Below, piece by piece: positions 34,108 to 42,585 of a DNA stretch of 64,000 nt; positions within the stretch are counted from its first letter, which is position 1, and every line of letters begins with the position of its first letter. Both the position numbers and the translations under genes were made by a program. The notes beneath the pieces were generated by a model. The model was not told the origin of the DNA. It did no database searches and saw only the letters and a list, made by a program, of their open reading frames with translations. The stretch comes from Salinibacillus aidingensis (lineage in GTDB: Bacteria; Bacillota; Bacilli; Bacillales; Alkalibacillaceae), in assembly GCF_039522525.1 (NCBI RefSeq), contig NZ_BAAADO010000002.1:558001-622000 (forward strand), read 5' to 3'.

Positions 34108-35916
34108 TTATTCTGTCTCTTCCTTACTCAGCACCACCAGCTGATCTCCTTGTTCAACCGTAATTTTCTCCTTTAAAGTAATGAAGGTAAGTTCTTCATT
34201 TTCCCTCCTGATAAACAGCCAGTTGCCTTCCACAGGTACGGACAGGTCTTCCTTTTTCATTGTCTGCTTTTCTTCTACTTCCAGATCAACCGTCTGAAAG
34301 GTGTACCCCTCTCGTATTTTTCGATTCAGCACTTCAAATGCTTCATCTTCTCCAAACAGGATATTCGGTTTATGGGCAGGTGGAATATCTTTTTGTTCGG
34401 CCCCGCGCCCTTTAGAAGGCAAGGTGAATGTATGCTGATAGCCAAATTCCGGAATAAAGGACTGACAGACAAGGGCATTATACGCAGGGTCCTCCGTCAG
34501 CGATAAGATGTACTCATAAGGAGTTAAATCTACTTCATATTTCATGTGTTCGGATAAAATTTCGCCATAATAAACATCAATATCGTACTCCTGTGCTTTT
34601 ATATAGTGATGAAAAGTGTGATCCACAATCAGAACAGGAATTTCCATCTTTTTTAGATGTTTGGCAAAAGCAAAGGAAAACTCACTTGCTCCTACCAATA
34701 AAACTCCAGGTACATCGTTATTGGCCAAATCCAGCTTTTTAGCCAGAGGTCCCAGGCTGAATCCATGAACACATACTGTTATAAACACCAGCGCAAAGGT
34801 CAGAGCTGTCAGGATCGCCGCATCTTCAAACCCATCTTCTAAAAGAATAGAAGCAAAATAGCTGGAAACGGTTAAAGCCACAATTCCTCTCGGTGCAATC
34901 CAGCCAATCAACGTTTTTTCTTTAATCGTTAACTCAGTTCCAATTGTCGATAGCCAGATGGACAAGGGTCTTACCACAAACAGCATAATGGCTACATAGC
35001 CAAGGATAGGCAGCGTAAAAATCTGGCCAATGGTTTCTCTTGATAAAGAAGAGGTTAAAAGAATAAAGATGGTTGACGTTAAAATGACCGATATGTTTTC
35101 AATAAAATGACCAATATTTCCAATCGATGACACATACTTTTGTTTTCTGGCGATCGTAAGACCCATAACGGTAACGGACAGCATTCCCGTTTCATGCTCA
35201 ATCATTTCACCAAGGCTAAAGCAGAGGAGAACGAAAGAGAGAATAATGGGTGATTTTAAATATTCCGGAAATAGTCCTTTTCCTGCCAGCACACTTACCA
35301 GGATACCGAGAACATAGCCAATCAGACCTGCAACCAGTGCTCCTAAAAAGAACGTAAGCAGATAACCCAGGCCTGCTTCTGCCGAGCCAATCACCTTAAT
35401 GACCTCATAGGCAAACAGAGCCAGCAGAGGGCCAATCGGGTCAATAATGATTCCTTCCCACTTCAGGACAGCAGCCACCCTCGGGTCTAATTTGGCCTGA
35501 CGTAGCAAAGGAATAATTACCGTAGGACCGGTCACAATGAACAAACCACCGATAACAAAAGAAACGGCCCAGCTTAATCCGGCAATATAGTGAGCAGCCA
35601 CAGCCCCTGCAATCCAGGCTAAAAACGCTCCCAGGGTTACCACTCGAAAAACGGATTTTGAGATGTTTTTAACCTCACGAATATCAAGACTTGAACTGCC
35701 CTCAAACAATACAATGGCAACCGCAAGTGACACAATCGGACTGTATAAATCCCCAAGGGCCTGTTCCGGATTAACCAGAAGGAAGACAGGTCCAATGATA
35801 AGTCCTGCAATCGACATGATCACAATCGATGGCCATTGAATGCGCCACGCCAGCCACTGAGAGAAAATTCCTAAAGCGATTATGACGACAATACTTAATA
35901 AGACCATGTTTTCCAT
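34108..35916 (-). CDS. Cation:proton antiporter (CPA1/NhaP type) with C-terminal RCK-like domains
   Basis: 602 residues. Residues 1-390 form a twelve-to-thirteen-helix antiporter core with AVAIVLFEGSSSLDI near 70, GLFIVTGPTVIIPLL near 124 and WEGIIIDPIGPLLALF near 153; the D-P pair matches the ion site of NhaP relatives. From about 400 a Rossmann-like RCK_N domain begins VLLVGASEFSFAFAKHL, but the usual GxGxxG is altered, so nucleotide binding is doubtful. An RCK_C-like stretch ends the protein (VEQGDQLVVLS). Likely Na+ or K+ extrusion in exchange for protons. It is alone, with a terminator close behind. The exact ion cannot be read from sequence. Confidence 0.86.
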   Translation of the reverse strand: MENMVLLSIVVIIALGIFSQWLAWRIQWPSIVIMSIAGLIIGPVFLLVNPEQALGDLYSPIVSLAVAIVLFEGSSSLDIREVKNISKSVFRVVTLGAFLAWIAGAVAAHYIAGLSWAVSFVIGGLFIVTGPTVIIPLLRQAKLDPRVAAVLKWEGIIIDPIGPLLALFAYEVIKVIGSAEAGLGYLLTFFLGALVAGLIGYVLGILVSVLAGKGLFPEYLKSPIILSFVLLCFSLGEMIEHETGMLSVTVMGLTIARKQKYVSSIGNIGHFIENISVILTSTIFILLTSSLSRETIGQIFTLPILGYVAIMLFVVRPLSIWLSTIGTELTIKEKTLIGWIAPRGIVALTVSSYFASILLEDGFEDAAILTALTFALVFITVCVHGFSLGPLAKKLDLANNDVPGVLLVGASEFSFAFAKHLKKMEIPVLIVDHTFHHYIKAQEYDIDVYYGEILSEHMKYEVDLTPYEYILSLTEDPAYNALVCQSFIPEFGYQHTFTLPSKGRGAEQKDIPPAHKPNILFGEDEAFEVLNRKIREGYTFQTVDLEVEEKQTMKKEDLSVPVEGNWLFIRRENEELTFITLKEKITVEQGDQLVVLSKEETE

Positions 35917-36072
35917 TTATCCCACCACTTTTTACCAGGATTGTTGACGATTCTGATTTATAGTTTGTCCGATAAATGGCGATTCAATGATTAATAATGA
36001 TGATTTCGAGACAGACGTGACCTCGCCTGATTATTTTCCCAAAATACTCTTTTTTATATTCCCGGACAGACA

Positions 36073-36110
36073 AAAAATCCCCTCGCCATAGTGGTTGAGG
36101 GGATTTTATT
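36073..36110 (-). terminator. Terminator after the TraB-family gene
   Basis: AAAATCCCCTC pairs perfectly with GAGGGGATTTT, with T6 on the minus-strand side. Confidence 0.85.
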
Positions 36111-36165
36111 TGTTTTCAATTTTTGTCCTTCAAAAATGATCTGCTTAGGCCTTTGTATCCTTTTT

Positions 36166-37332
36166 TTATAAATTCTCAAAGAACAGCCGTACAACGTCAG
36201 CACCGCCAATAAACGTTCCTAACGAGCTTCCAATGTTGGCCAGCACAACAACCAGTAAAATCCGGGTAACTTTGTTGTTCCAGAATCCTTTCACGTGAAA
36301 AACATCCTCTGACAGGTTTTCAAAATCCCGCACGTTCGGACGACGGAGAAAGGCTTGGACAATCCCTGCAATAAATCCTGCTGCAACCAGAGGATTTAAT
36401 GATGTAATCGGTGCTGCGACAAAAGCGGATAGAACGGTGAGTGGATGGGCAAAGGCAACAGCTGTGCCAATCGCTGAAAAGCTGCCGTTCCATAACACCC
36501 AGCTAAGAGTCTGCTGCATACCTGCCGATGGATTCGTCGCAAATGTATAGGCGATTATACTTAAAATGAGAATGGGTACGGCCCATGCTATGATTTTTGG
36601 AGCCTTTGATTTCGGTGGACGTTCTGAAAGCTTGTCCAGATCATGATCACGATGCAGCTCTTCTGTGATGCCTGGTACATGGGCAGCACCTAACACCGCA
36701 ACAATCTTTTCCCCTGGTGCATTTTTGATTTTTTCAGCCAGGTATTGATCCCGTTCATCAATTAACGGTTTTTTCAGCTTTGGAAAATACTCGGTAAACT
36801 CCTTAAGCATGGAATTCAGCATATCCTGGGACTTCATTTTTTCGAGCTCTTCCTCAGAGATGGTTTCTCGGCTGAAAATACTTCCGACTACCTCTGTCAG
36901 CAGCATAAACTTCCCTTTAAGGCCAATGTTTCCCCATACTCTTGAAAAGGTAACCTGAATATTCCGATCGGCCAGAACCAAGTCAGCTCCGATCTCCTCC
37001 GCTGATTCCATTCCTTGTATCATTTCCTGTCCCGCATTGATGCCAAACTGCTTGGCCATCCGCTTCTGGAAGGAGGAGATGGCTAAATTCATTAACAGTA
37101 ACGTCGCTTTTCGTTCTTTAATGACTTTGAATATATCCATGTCCTGCCACTTGCTATCCTTTTTGATGGACTGATAGCGCTGTTCATCCAACTCTATACA
37201 AACGGAATCCGGCTGTTCCGCTTCAATCACTTCTTTTACCTGTTCTGCACTTTGTTTGGAAACATGAGCGGTTCCAATTAGGATGATTTCCTTTCCATCC
37301 ATCTCGAGCCGTGTAATATTTTCTTCAGACAT
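36166..37332 (-). CDS. TraB/GumN-family membrane protein
   Basis: 388 residues of the TraB family, named for the enterococcal pheromone-shutdown protein; related Tiki/GumN proteins are possible metalloproteases. The signature GTAHVSKQS near residue 20 is followed by CIELDEQRYQ. The second conserved GAAHVPGI is near 215. The last 140 residues contain three to four membrane helices, so the N-terminal domain is cytosolic and the C-terminus is membrane-bound. AGGGAAGG lies 6 bases before the ATG. It is monocistronic with its own terminator. Molecular function in Bacillaceae is unknown. Confidence 0.86.
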   Translation of the reverse strand: MSEENITRLEMDGKEIILIGTAHVSKQSAEQVKEVIEAEQPDSVCIELDEQRYQSIKKDSKWQDMDIFKVIKERKATLLLMNLAISSFQKRMAKQFGINAGQEMIQGMESAEEIGADLVLADRNIQVTFSRVWGNIGLKGKFMLLTEVVGSIFSRETISEEELEKMKSQDMLNSMLKEFTEYFPKLKKPLIDERDQYLAEKIKNAPGEKIVAVLGAAHVPGITEELHRDHDLDKLSERPPKSKAPKIIAWAVPILILSIIAYTFATNPSAGMQQTLSWVLWNGSFSAIGTAVAFAHPLTVLSAFVAAPITSLNPLVAAGFIAGIVQAFLRRPNVRDFENLSEDVFHVKGFWNNKVTRILLVVVLANIGSSLGTFIGGADVVRLFFENL

Positions 37333-37690
37333 ATGTAACCTTCCCTTTACAGAAACTGAGTTCAGTATCTTTTTATTGAAAACCTTATTTCATCATACAA
37401 TAATAAGCGAAAATAGGAAAATGGAGAATCAATGGCGTTTTATCTCCTTTTTCTTTTTTATAATTTCTGCAAAAAATGGGGAATCCCTCTATCGTATTTT
37501 GATGTATATAAGAAGAGTTCCTTCCTGTTTTTAGAAGAATTACGCCGAAATTTATAGATTAAAACCTGTTATACTCATATTCAGCATAAATCCCCTTATT
37601 TAATCCGACTTCCCTTTATATGAGCCAAAATTATATCATTCAATCCACTTCAGCAATTATTAATCTACTTCTCCTCCAGCATCAAAACAA

Positions 37691-37716
37691 GGAGGGAGTG
37701 CCTGACGACTCCCTCC
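37691..37716 (-). terminator. Terminator after aprX
   Basis: GGAGGGAGT (37691-37699) pairs with ACTCCCTCC (37708-37716); TTGTTTTG follows on the minus strand. Confidence 0.8.
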
Positions 37717-37729
37717 CTCTCTACACTTT

Positions 37730-39061
37730 TCAGGATTCCGGAATCGCATTTTCCGCATTTATATAACCGGCGCCATAGACATTAGGATCCCGATTATCCC
37801 AGTGCGTCGTATTCGTCTTTAACAATTCCTTCACTTGATCCGGTGTTAAACCAGGATTATTTTGAAGCATCAGGCTGACCACTCCTGCACAAATCGGCGT
37901 GGCCATCGAGGTGCCTGACAACGTAAAATAATTTTCTCCTACACGGTTGGATGGTTGCAGCTTATCTAAATAGGAGTTTGGGGAGCGGAGAGAAATAATA
38001 TCGGCTCCAGGGGCTACTATATCAGGCTTCTCCTCACCATAGATAGTCGGGCCTCTGCTGGAAAAACTGGCTATTTCATCATCACTCCGGGTATTTGCTG
38101 TATTGCGGTCATCCAGGGCTCCAACGGTAATGACCCGATCGCTAATGCCTGGACTCGAAATCGTCTGGCGGTCCGGTCCGCTGTTGCCGGCCGCGACCAC
38201 AACAGTAATTCCTTTTCTCCACGCCTCTTCCACCATTTGTACCATGGGATCCTGATCTTCATTTCCGTAATCCTGTGCAGATGTACCAAGTGACATACTC
38301 ATAACATCAATTTTGCTATCAGGGTTCATTTCATTATATGAAATACACCAATCAATTCCATCCATAATCGTATCAAGCGAACCTGACCCCATACTATCCA
38401 GAACTTTCACACCTGCTAAGCTTGCTTCCGGTGCCGGCCCCCTGTACTGAGATGAGGATGCAGAACCATTTCCGGCAGCATCGCCTGCACAGTGGGTCCC
38501 GTGACCATTATCGTCATAGGGATCTGACTCATCATTAACAAAATCAACGAAATCTGTAATTCGCCCTGATAAATCCTGATGAGGGTAAATACCTGTATCT
38601 ACAATGGCAATTTTTGTACCCTTTCCTGTCAGCTGTGAACCATTCCGCACAACATTTCTGGCATTTGCAGATTCCACCGCAACATCCAGCAGTGCATGCA
38701 CCCGTTTATTTTTATAGACCTTTTTAATATGCTTACAGCTGGTCAGCATCTCTTCTAAACTATTAGGGGTAACATCCGCGGAACAGCAGGATATTCGGGA
38801 AAAATACTTATTCACTTTATTCTTCCCATGTCGGTTTGCAATTTTCTTTACCTCATGACACCCTGCATCATAAGCATCAGGATCAAACTGGATAATGACC
38901 GGCAGTTTCTTTGATCGCTTGAGCCGGTTCTCAAAAGCCTGATGCAAAAAGCAAGGCGTATATTTAAAAGGTTTATATAGATGAATTAATTCTTCACGTA
39001 AAGGCCGTTCCATTTTATTGGCATACTGACGCACCATTTGAATCATCGAATAGCCAAACAC
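37730..39061 (-). CDS. aprX: Subtilisin-family serine protease AprX
   Basis: S8 family protease of 443 residues, very close in plan to B. subtilis AprX. It shares the opening FGYSMIQMVR, the YKPFKYTPCFLHQAFE segment and the CCSADVTP segment. No signal peptide is present, so it acts in the cytosol or leaves late in growth. The catalytic triad is visible: Asp in IAIVDTGIYPH near 154, His in DDNGHGTHCAG near 186 and Ser in LSGTSMATP near 384; the oxyanion Asn is in VAAGNSGP. The start is GTG with GAGGAGGG about 8 bases upstream. It is monocistronic with a terminator. The role in B. subtilis is not well defined. Confidence 0.94.
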   Translation of the reverse strand: MFGYSMIQMVRQYANKMERPLREELIHLYKPFKYTPCFLHQAFENRLKRSKKLPVIIQFDPDAYDAGCHEVKKIANRHGKNKVNKYFSRISCCSADVTPNSLEEMLTSCKHIKKVYKNKRVHALLDVAVESANARNVVRNGSQLTGKGTKIAIVDTGIYPHQDLSGRITDFVDFVNDESDPYDDNGHGTHCAGDAAGNGSASSSQYRGPAPEASLAGVKVLDSMGSGSLDTIMDGIDWCISYNEMNPDSKIDVMSMSLGTSAQDYGNEDQDPMVQMVEEAWRKGITVVVAAGNSGPDRQTISSPGISDRVITVGALDDRNTANTRSDDEIASFSSRGPTIYGEEKPDIVAPGADIISLRSPNSYLDKLQPSNRVGENYFTLSGTSMATPICAGVVSLMLQNNPGLTPDQVKELLKTNTTHWDNRDPNVYGAGYINAENAIPES

Positions 39062-39157
39062 TCTTATCCCTCCTCTTCTTGTTTCATTAATAAACTATGA
39101 GAGAATAAGAGATTTGGAGTGCATGATTGTCCCTTAATAGAGAAAGATAGGCAAGAA

Positions 39158-39210
39158 CAAAGGCGGAAGTGCCCGTTTCTCCAACTGCGGCTCCCAGGTC
39201 CAAGCGGTTG
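39158..39210. repeat. Bacillaceae-type GCTGCGGCTCC dispersed repeat, copy 1
   Basis: It contains AAAGGCGGAAG and CCAACTGCGGCTCCCAGGTC. Related copies lie at 40061 and 40184, on the far side of the vapBC pair. Confidence 0.6.
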
Positions 39211-39329
39211 TAAGCATGCCTTTTCAGACTATAGTGATTTCGCTTCTATTGATTAGTAAGTTGCAAAGATATAATGTAATACTTATAATTAATGTAATAC
39301 TTATTTTGATTGTAAGAGGTGAGGTTCAA

Positions 39330-39599
39330 TTGGAATTAATAAGTGGGAAAATGACAAGTAAAGGACAAATCACTATACCAAAAGAACTAAGAGACCAGTT
39401 GGGTGTAGATGAAGGGGATCAAGTTAAGTTTTTAATTGAAGACGATGAAGTACGAATCAAACCGGTTAAGAAAAAATTATTAAGTCAGGCCATAGGAAAA
39501 ATAACTTCTGAAGAGGAAATTGATCTTGAAAAAATGAGAAAAGTTGCTCATAAGAAAGCATCTGAACACATTTTGTCAGAGGATATCGAACATGAGTAA
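39330..39599 (+). CDS. vapB: AbrB/MazE-type antitoxin of a VapBC pair
   Basis: 89 residues. The first 45 form a SpoVT/AbrB swapped-hairpin DNA-binding domain (SGKMTSKGQITIPKELRDQ). The C-terminal half is charged and presumably wraps the toxin. The TTG at 39330 is chosen because GAGGTGAGG lies just upstream and it gives the usual short N-terminus; an upstream ATG would add an unrelated extension. The stop overlaps the toxin start. Such antitoxins repress their own operon with the toxin as co-repressor (family knowledge). The pair is flanked by dispersed repeats. Confidence 0.86.
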   Translation: MELISGKMTSKGQITIPKELRDQLGVDEGDQVKFLIEDDEVRIKPVKKKLLSQAIGKITSEEEIDLEKMRKVAHKKASEHILSEDIEHE

Positions 39600-40002
39600 A
39601 TATTTAGTCGATACAAACGTCCTTATAAGATTGCTCGTGAAGGATGACCCGGTTAAATTTAGCACGATTGTAAAACTTGCTGAGAAGGTTGAAAAAAATG
39701 AATTAACTTTAGTCATTCCAACTGTGGTAATTGCTGAATGCTGCTGGCTGCTTAAGTCTTTTTATAAGCTGGAAAAACATAAAATAACCGAATATTTGTT
39801 AGATATTATTGAATCAGAAAATGTAGAACCAGAGGAAGACCACATTATCAATGCTTTGAAAATATACTCGGTTAAAAATGTTGATTTTGCTGACGCCTTA
39901 ATTGCTAGTAAATCCACTAATAACCTCGCTATCTTAACCTGGAATCAAAAGGATTTTAAAAAACTTCAATGTGAATATTACACTCCAGATGAATTATTAT
40001 AA
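39592..40002 (+). CDS. vapC: PIN-domain ribonuclease toxin of a VapBC pair
   Basis: 136 residues, a PIN-domain endoribonuclease. The acidic metal-binding residues are visible: Asp in YLVDTNVLIRLL near residue 6, Glu in VIAECCWLL near 43, and Asp in NVDFADALIA near 100 (two aspartates). The ATG at 39592 overlaps the antitoxin's last codons as ATGAGTAA, so translation is coupled. The longer form from 39544 lies inside the antitoxin gene and is not supported. A terminator follows at 40030. RNA target unknown. Confidence 0.87.
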   Translation: MSKYLVDTNVLIRLLVKDDPVKFSTIVKLAEKVEKNELTLVIPTVVIAECCWLLKSFYKLEKHKITEYLLDIIESENVEPEEDHIINALKIYSVKNVDFADALIASKSTNNLAILTWNQKDFKKLQCEYYTPDELL

Positions 40003-40029
40003 ATAGCTACGGTTTATATTTCTAAATAA

Positions 40030-40057
40030 CAAAGCGAGGGTTAATCCCTCGCTTTTC
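40030..40057 (+). terminator. Terminator after vapBC
   Basis: AAAGCGAGGG (40031-40040) pairs with CCCTCGCTTT, followed by TCTATTG. Confidence 0.8.
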
Positions 40058-40060
40058 TAT

Positions 40061-40095
40061 TGTCCTGCTACGGCTCCTAGGTCAAGGCGGATATA
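40061..40095. repeat. Bacillaceae-type GCTGCGGCTCC dispersed repeat, copy 2
   Basis: TGTCCTGCTACGGCTCCTAG followed by GTCAAGGCGG is a diverged copy of 39158-39210. Confidence 0.55.
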
Positions 40096-40165
40096 AGCCA
40101 AAGCCATTCCGTGGCCAAAGTCATGCCGCTCCAGGTGTTCGTCTTATCCCGCATGACCTAAAACA

Positions 40166-40228
40166 GTCGCCTTCGTTTTTCTCTGTCCAGCTGCGGCTCC
40201 CAGGCCTAACCGGTCGCCTTCGCTTTTC
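40166..40228. repeat. Bacillaceae-type GCTGCGGCTCC dispersed repeat, copy 3
   Basis: TGTCCAGCTGCGGCTCCCAG at 40184 is flanked on both sides by GTCGCCTTCG followed by T-rich sequence (40166 and 40213), making an internal direct repeat. It abuts the 3' end of brnQ. Confidence 0.6.
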
Positions 40229-41563
40229 CTACTCCATATACGGCTGTTTTCGAATGTTGAATAACACTCCTGCTCCATGAATGATAAGTGCGATTAGTGC
40301 TCCCGCCACACTTGGCAGAACCCAGCCTGCACCATATTCAAACAGAGGCAGATAGGATAAAAGATTTTTTATGCTTACCATCTTTAAGCCTGCTGCTGCC
40401 AGACCATCATAAAGACTGATGAGACCTGCTCCAATAATAGCACCTGAAAATACAATTCGAGGCATGGCTTTTATCGAGTTCATAATGGATAAAATGATTA
40501 TCACAATAGCTATCGGGTAAATCATTGTCAACACAGGTAATGAAACCGCAATGAGCTGGGTTAATCCCAGATTTGCCATGGTAAAACTGAATAAACAAAT
40601 AATCGCAATAACCACTTTGTATGGAATCTTTTCAAATCGTTCATTTATAAACTCCCCACAGGCCGAGACAAGCCCAATGGACGTGGTTAAACAAGCAAAG
40701 GTAATCACAAGTGCTAAAATGACCATCCCTGTGGGTCCGAAGAAAAGGGACGTAACATTTGTAAGGATCGAACCTCCATTATCCTGGACGCCTGTTGCAC
40801 TTACACTTGTCGCTCCGATAAAGGCCAAAGAAAGATAAACAAAGGACAGTCCTACTCCTGCGATAAGCCCCGCCTTAACTGTGTAGGACCGTATGTTTGA
40901 AACATCAGTAATTCCTTTGTCTTTAATCCGATTAATAACGACCAAGCCAAATACCAGAGCGGCAATGGCATCCATCGTTAGATATCCCTCAAGAAAACCG
41001 CTTGAAAAAGCCTTATCTAAATATTTTCCGGTTGCCTCACCCACAGGTCCCGGCGGTGAAGCGAAACCTCGAATCGCAACCAGGACAATTAACAGCAATA
41101 ATAATGGTGTAATCATTTTCCCGATTCGATCTACAAGCTTAGCCGGATTGAGAGCTAATAAATAGGTTAAGCTGAAAAACACAAAGGTCGATATAAATAA
41201 AATAAGCGAGCTGTTTTCAGATAAGAAAGGCAGGACTCCCACTTCATAGGCAACCGTAGCCGTACGCGGAATGCCGAAAAACGGCCCAATAGCCAAATAA
41301 ATCACAAATGGAAATACAACCTGAAAAAACGGATGAACTCTTTGTGAGAGCCTGTCTAGGTTGCCGGCCATGGAAACGGTAATAATCGCAACAAGCGGAA
41401 GGCCAACACCAGTTACAAGAAAGCCTGATATCGCCGGCCACAGGGACTCACCTGCCTGCTGACCCAGTAAAGGAGGAAAAATGATATTTCCCGCACCTAA
41501 AAATAAAGCTAACATAAAAAATCCTAAGGCAAATACTTCTCTGGTTGCCAGGGTCTGTTTCAT
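40229..41563 (-). CDS. brnQ: Branched-chain amino acid:cation symporter (LIVCS family)
   Basis: 444 residues with about twelve helices, importing leucine, isoleucine and valine with Na+ or H+. The family opening FALGFFMLALFLGAGNIIFP is present, followed by GFLVTGVGLPLVAI. GPFFGIPRTATVAYEVG lies near residue 95 and ACLTTSIGLVSACGEF near 300. GGGAGG stands about 7 bases before the ATG. It is a single gene. The upstream gap to the GNAT gene and the promoter region were not resolved into a regulatory site. Family call secure, ion uncertain. Confidence 0.93.
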   Translation of the reverse strand: MKQTLATREVFALGFFMLALFLGAGNIIFPPLLGQQAGESLWPAISGFLVTGVGLPLVAIITVSMAGNLDRLSQRVHPFFQVVFPFVIYLAIGPFFGIPRTATVAYEVGVLPFLSENSSLILFISTFVFFSLTYLLALNPAKLVDRIGKMITPLLLLLIVLVAIRGFASPPGPVGEATGKYLDKAFSSGFLEGYLTMDAIAALVFGLVVINRIKDKGITDVSNIRSYTVKAGLIAGVGLSFVYLSLAFIGATSVSATGVQDNGGSILTNVTSLFFGPTGMVILALVITFACLTTSIGLVSACGEFINERFEKIPYKVVIAIICLFSFTMANLGLTQLIAVSLPVLTMIYPIAIVIIILSIMNSIKAMPRIVFSGAIIGAGLISLYDGLAAAGLKMVSIKNLLSYLPLFEYGAGWVLPSVAGALIALIIHGAGVLFNIRKQPYME

Positions 41564-41686
41564 GATGATCCTCCCATGATGAAATTTTGTATGTCGAATA
41601 CGAACGTTTCATGTCGATTCAAAAGATTACTAACCTAATATACAAAACTTTTAGAAAACTGTAAATGTATTTTTTATAAAATATAG

Positions 41687-42415
41687 TTATCCGTTGGTCG
41701 TTTCTATATCTATTCGATAAATCCCCTTACGATCCCGCAGGCGACAGCAGTTTTTCAGAAAAATCGTGATCATAGCCTCATTATGAATGTCCGTACTTCC
41801 CACATATTTTTTGGCACCAAACGTTCGGAGGATTTCTAAAGCACCTTTATGCAGTTCCTTACCAACTCCCTGAGACCTTTTATCAGGAACCACACCAAAA
41901 TAAAACAGTCTTCCCTCATCCTTGGTTCCCATCTCAATGTGAGGAATCGCAATCCCTAAATAATCATGATCTTTCGTAAAATAATAGCAATGGTCCTTCC
42001 AATTTGGGCCTAATTCCTTTTTTACCGAATCCAGCACCTCATCCATATTTTCCTGGAGATCATTTTTATTAGCGGAGCCACTTCTGCACAAACCATATAA
42101 TCGCTTGTATTCATCCTCACTGATTTTCCCATCAGAAAGACAGGCATACGATATCTCATTATGAATCCTCGGCAATCCTTCAAGGTCTCTTGTGTACTCC
42201 ACAATTGTAGAAACCTTTTGAAAAGGGTTATTCAGCAGCCATTCCTCATAGGCTTCATCCATCAGCAACGATAGAAAGCCGGCCCGTTCCTCCTTCCACT
42301 GCTGTAAAATCTGTGACAATTGCTCTTTGTATTGCGCTTGATCAATATTACCCTTTTGAATTTGATCAACCAGCCAATATTTTTTCTCATTTTTAATCAC
42401 GTTAAATAGACGCAA
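41687..42415 (-). CDS. GNAT-family N-acetyltransferase
   Basis: 242 residues. The C-terminal part, from about residue 100, carries the GNAT acetyl-CoA-binding motif GVVPDKRSQGVGKELHKGAL near 180 preceded by FYFGVV. The N-terminal 100 residues are helical and charged and not recognised (possibly substrate recognition). The start is TTG with AAGGAG 8 bases upstream. The C-terminus has an unusual CCRLRDRKGIYRIDIE segment where motif B would end. Acceptor substrate unknown. It diverges from the NhaP-type antiporter gene. Confidence 0.78.
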   Translation of the reverse strand: MRLFNVIKNEKKYWLVDQIQKGNIDQAQYKEQLSQILQQWKEERAGFLSLLMDEAYEEWLLNNPFQKVSTIVEYTRDLEGLPRIHNEISYACLSDGKISEDEYKRLYGLCRSGSANKNDLQENMDEVLDSVKKELGPNWKDHCYYFTKDHDYLGIAIPHIEMGTKDEGRLFYFGVVPDKRSQGVGKELHKGALEILRTFGAKKYVGSTDIHNEAMITIFLKNCCRLRDRKGIYRIDIETTNG

Positions 42416-42585
42416 TGGCTACGCTCCTTTACTTTTTCTCAAAAAGAGTATAACACGCAGGACATAAAGATTCAGAGTTTTTTAACCGTACTCCATGTAC
42501 ATCCCTATGAAATCTTTTTAATAATTTGGGAAACATAACAAGATGATGAAAATGCAGATAACCGTAATAAAGGAGGAACAGCCTC

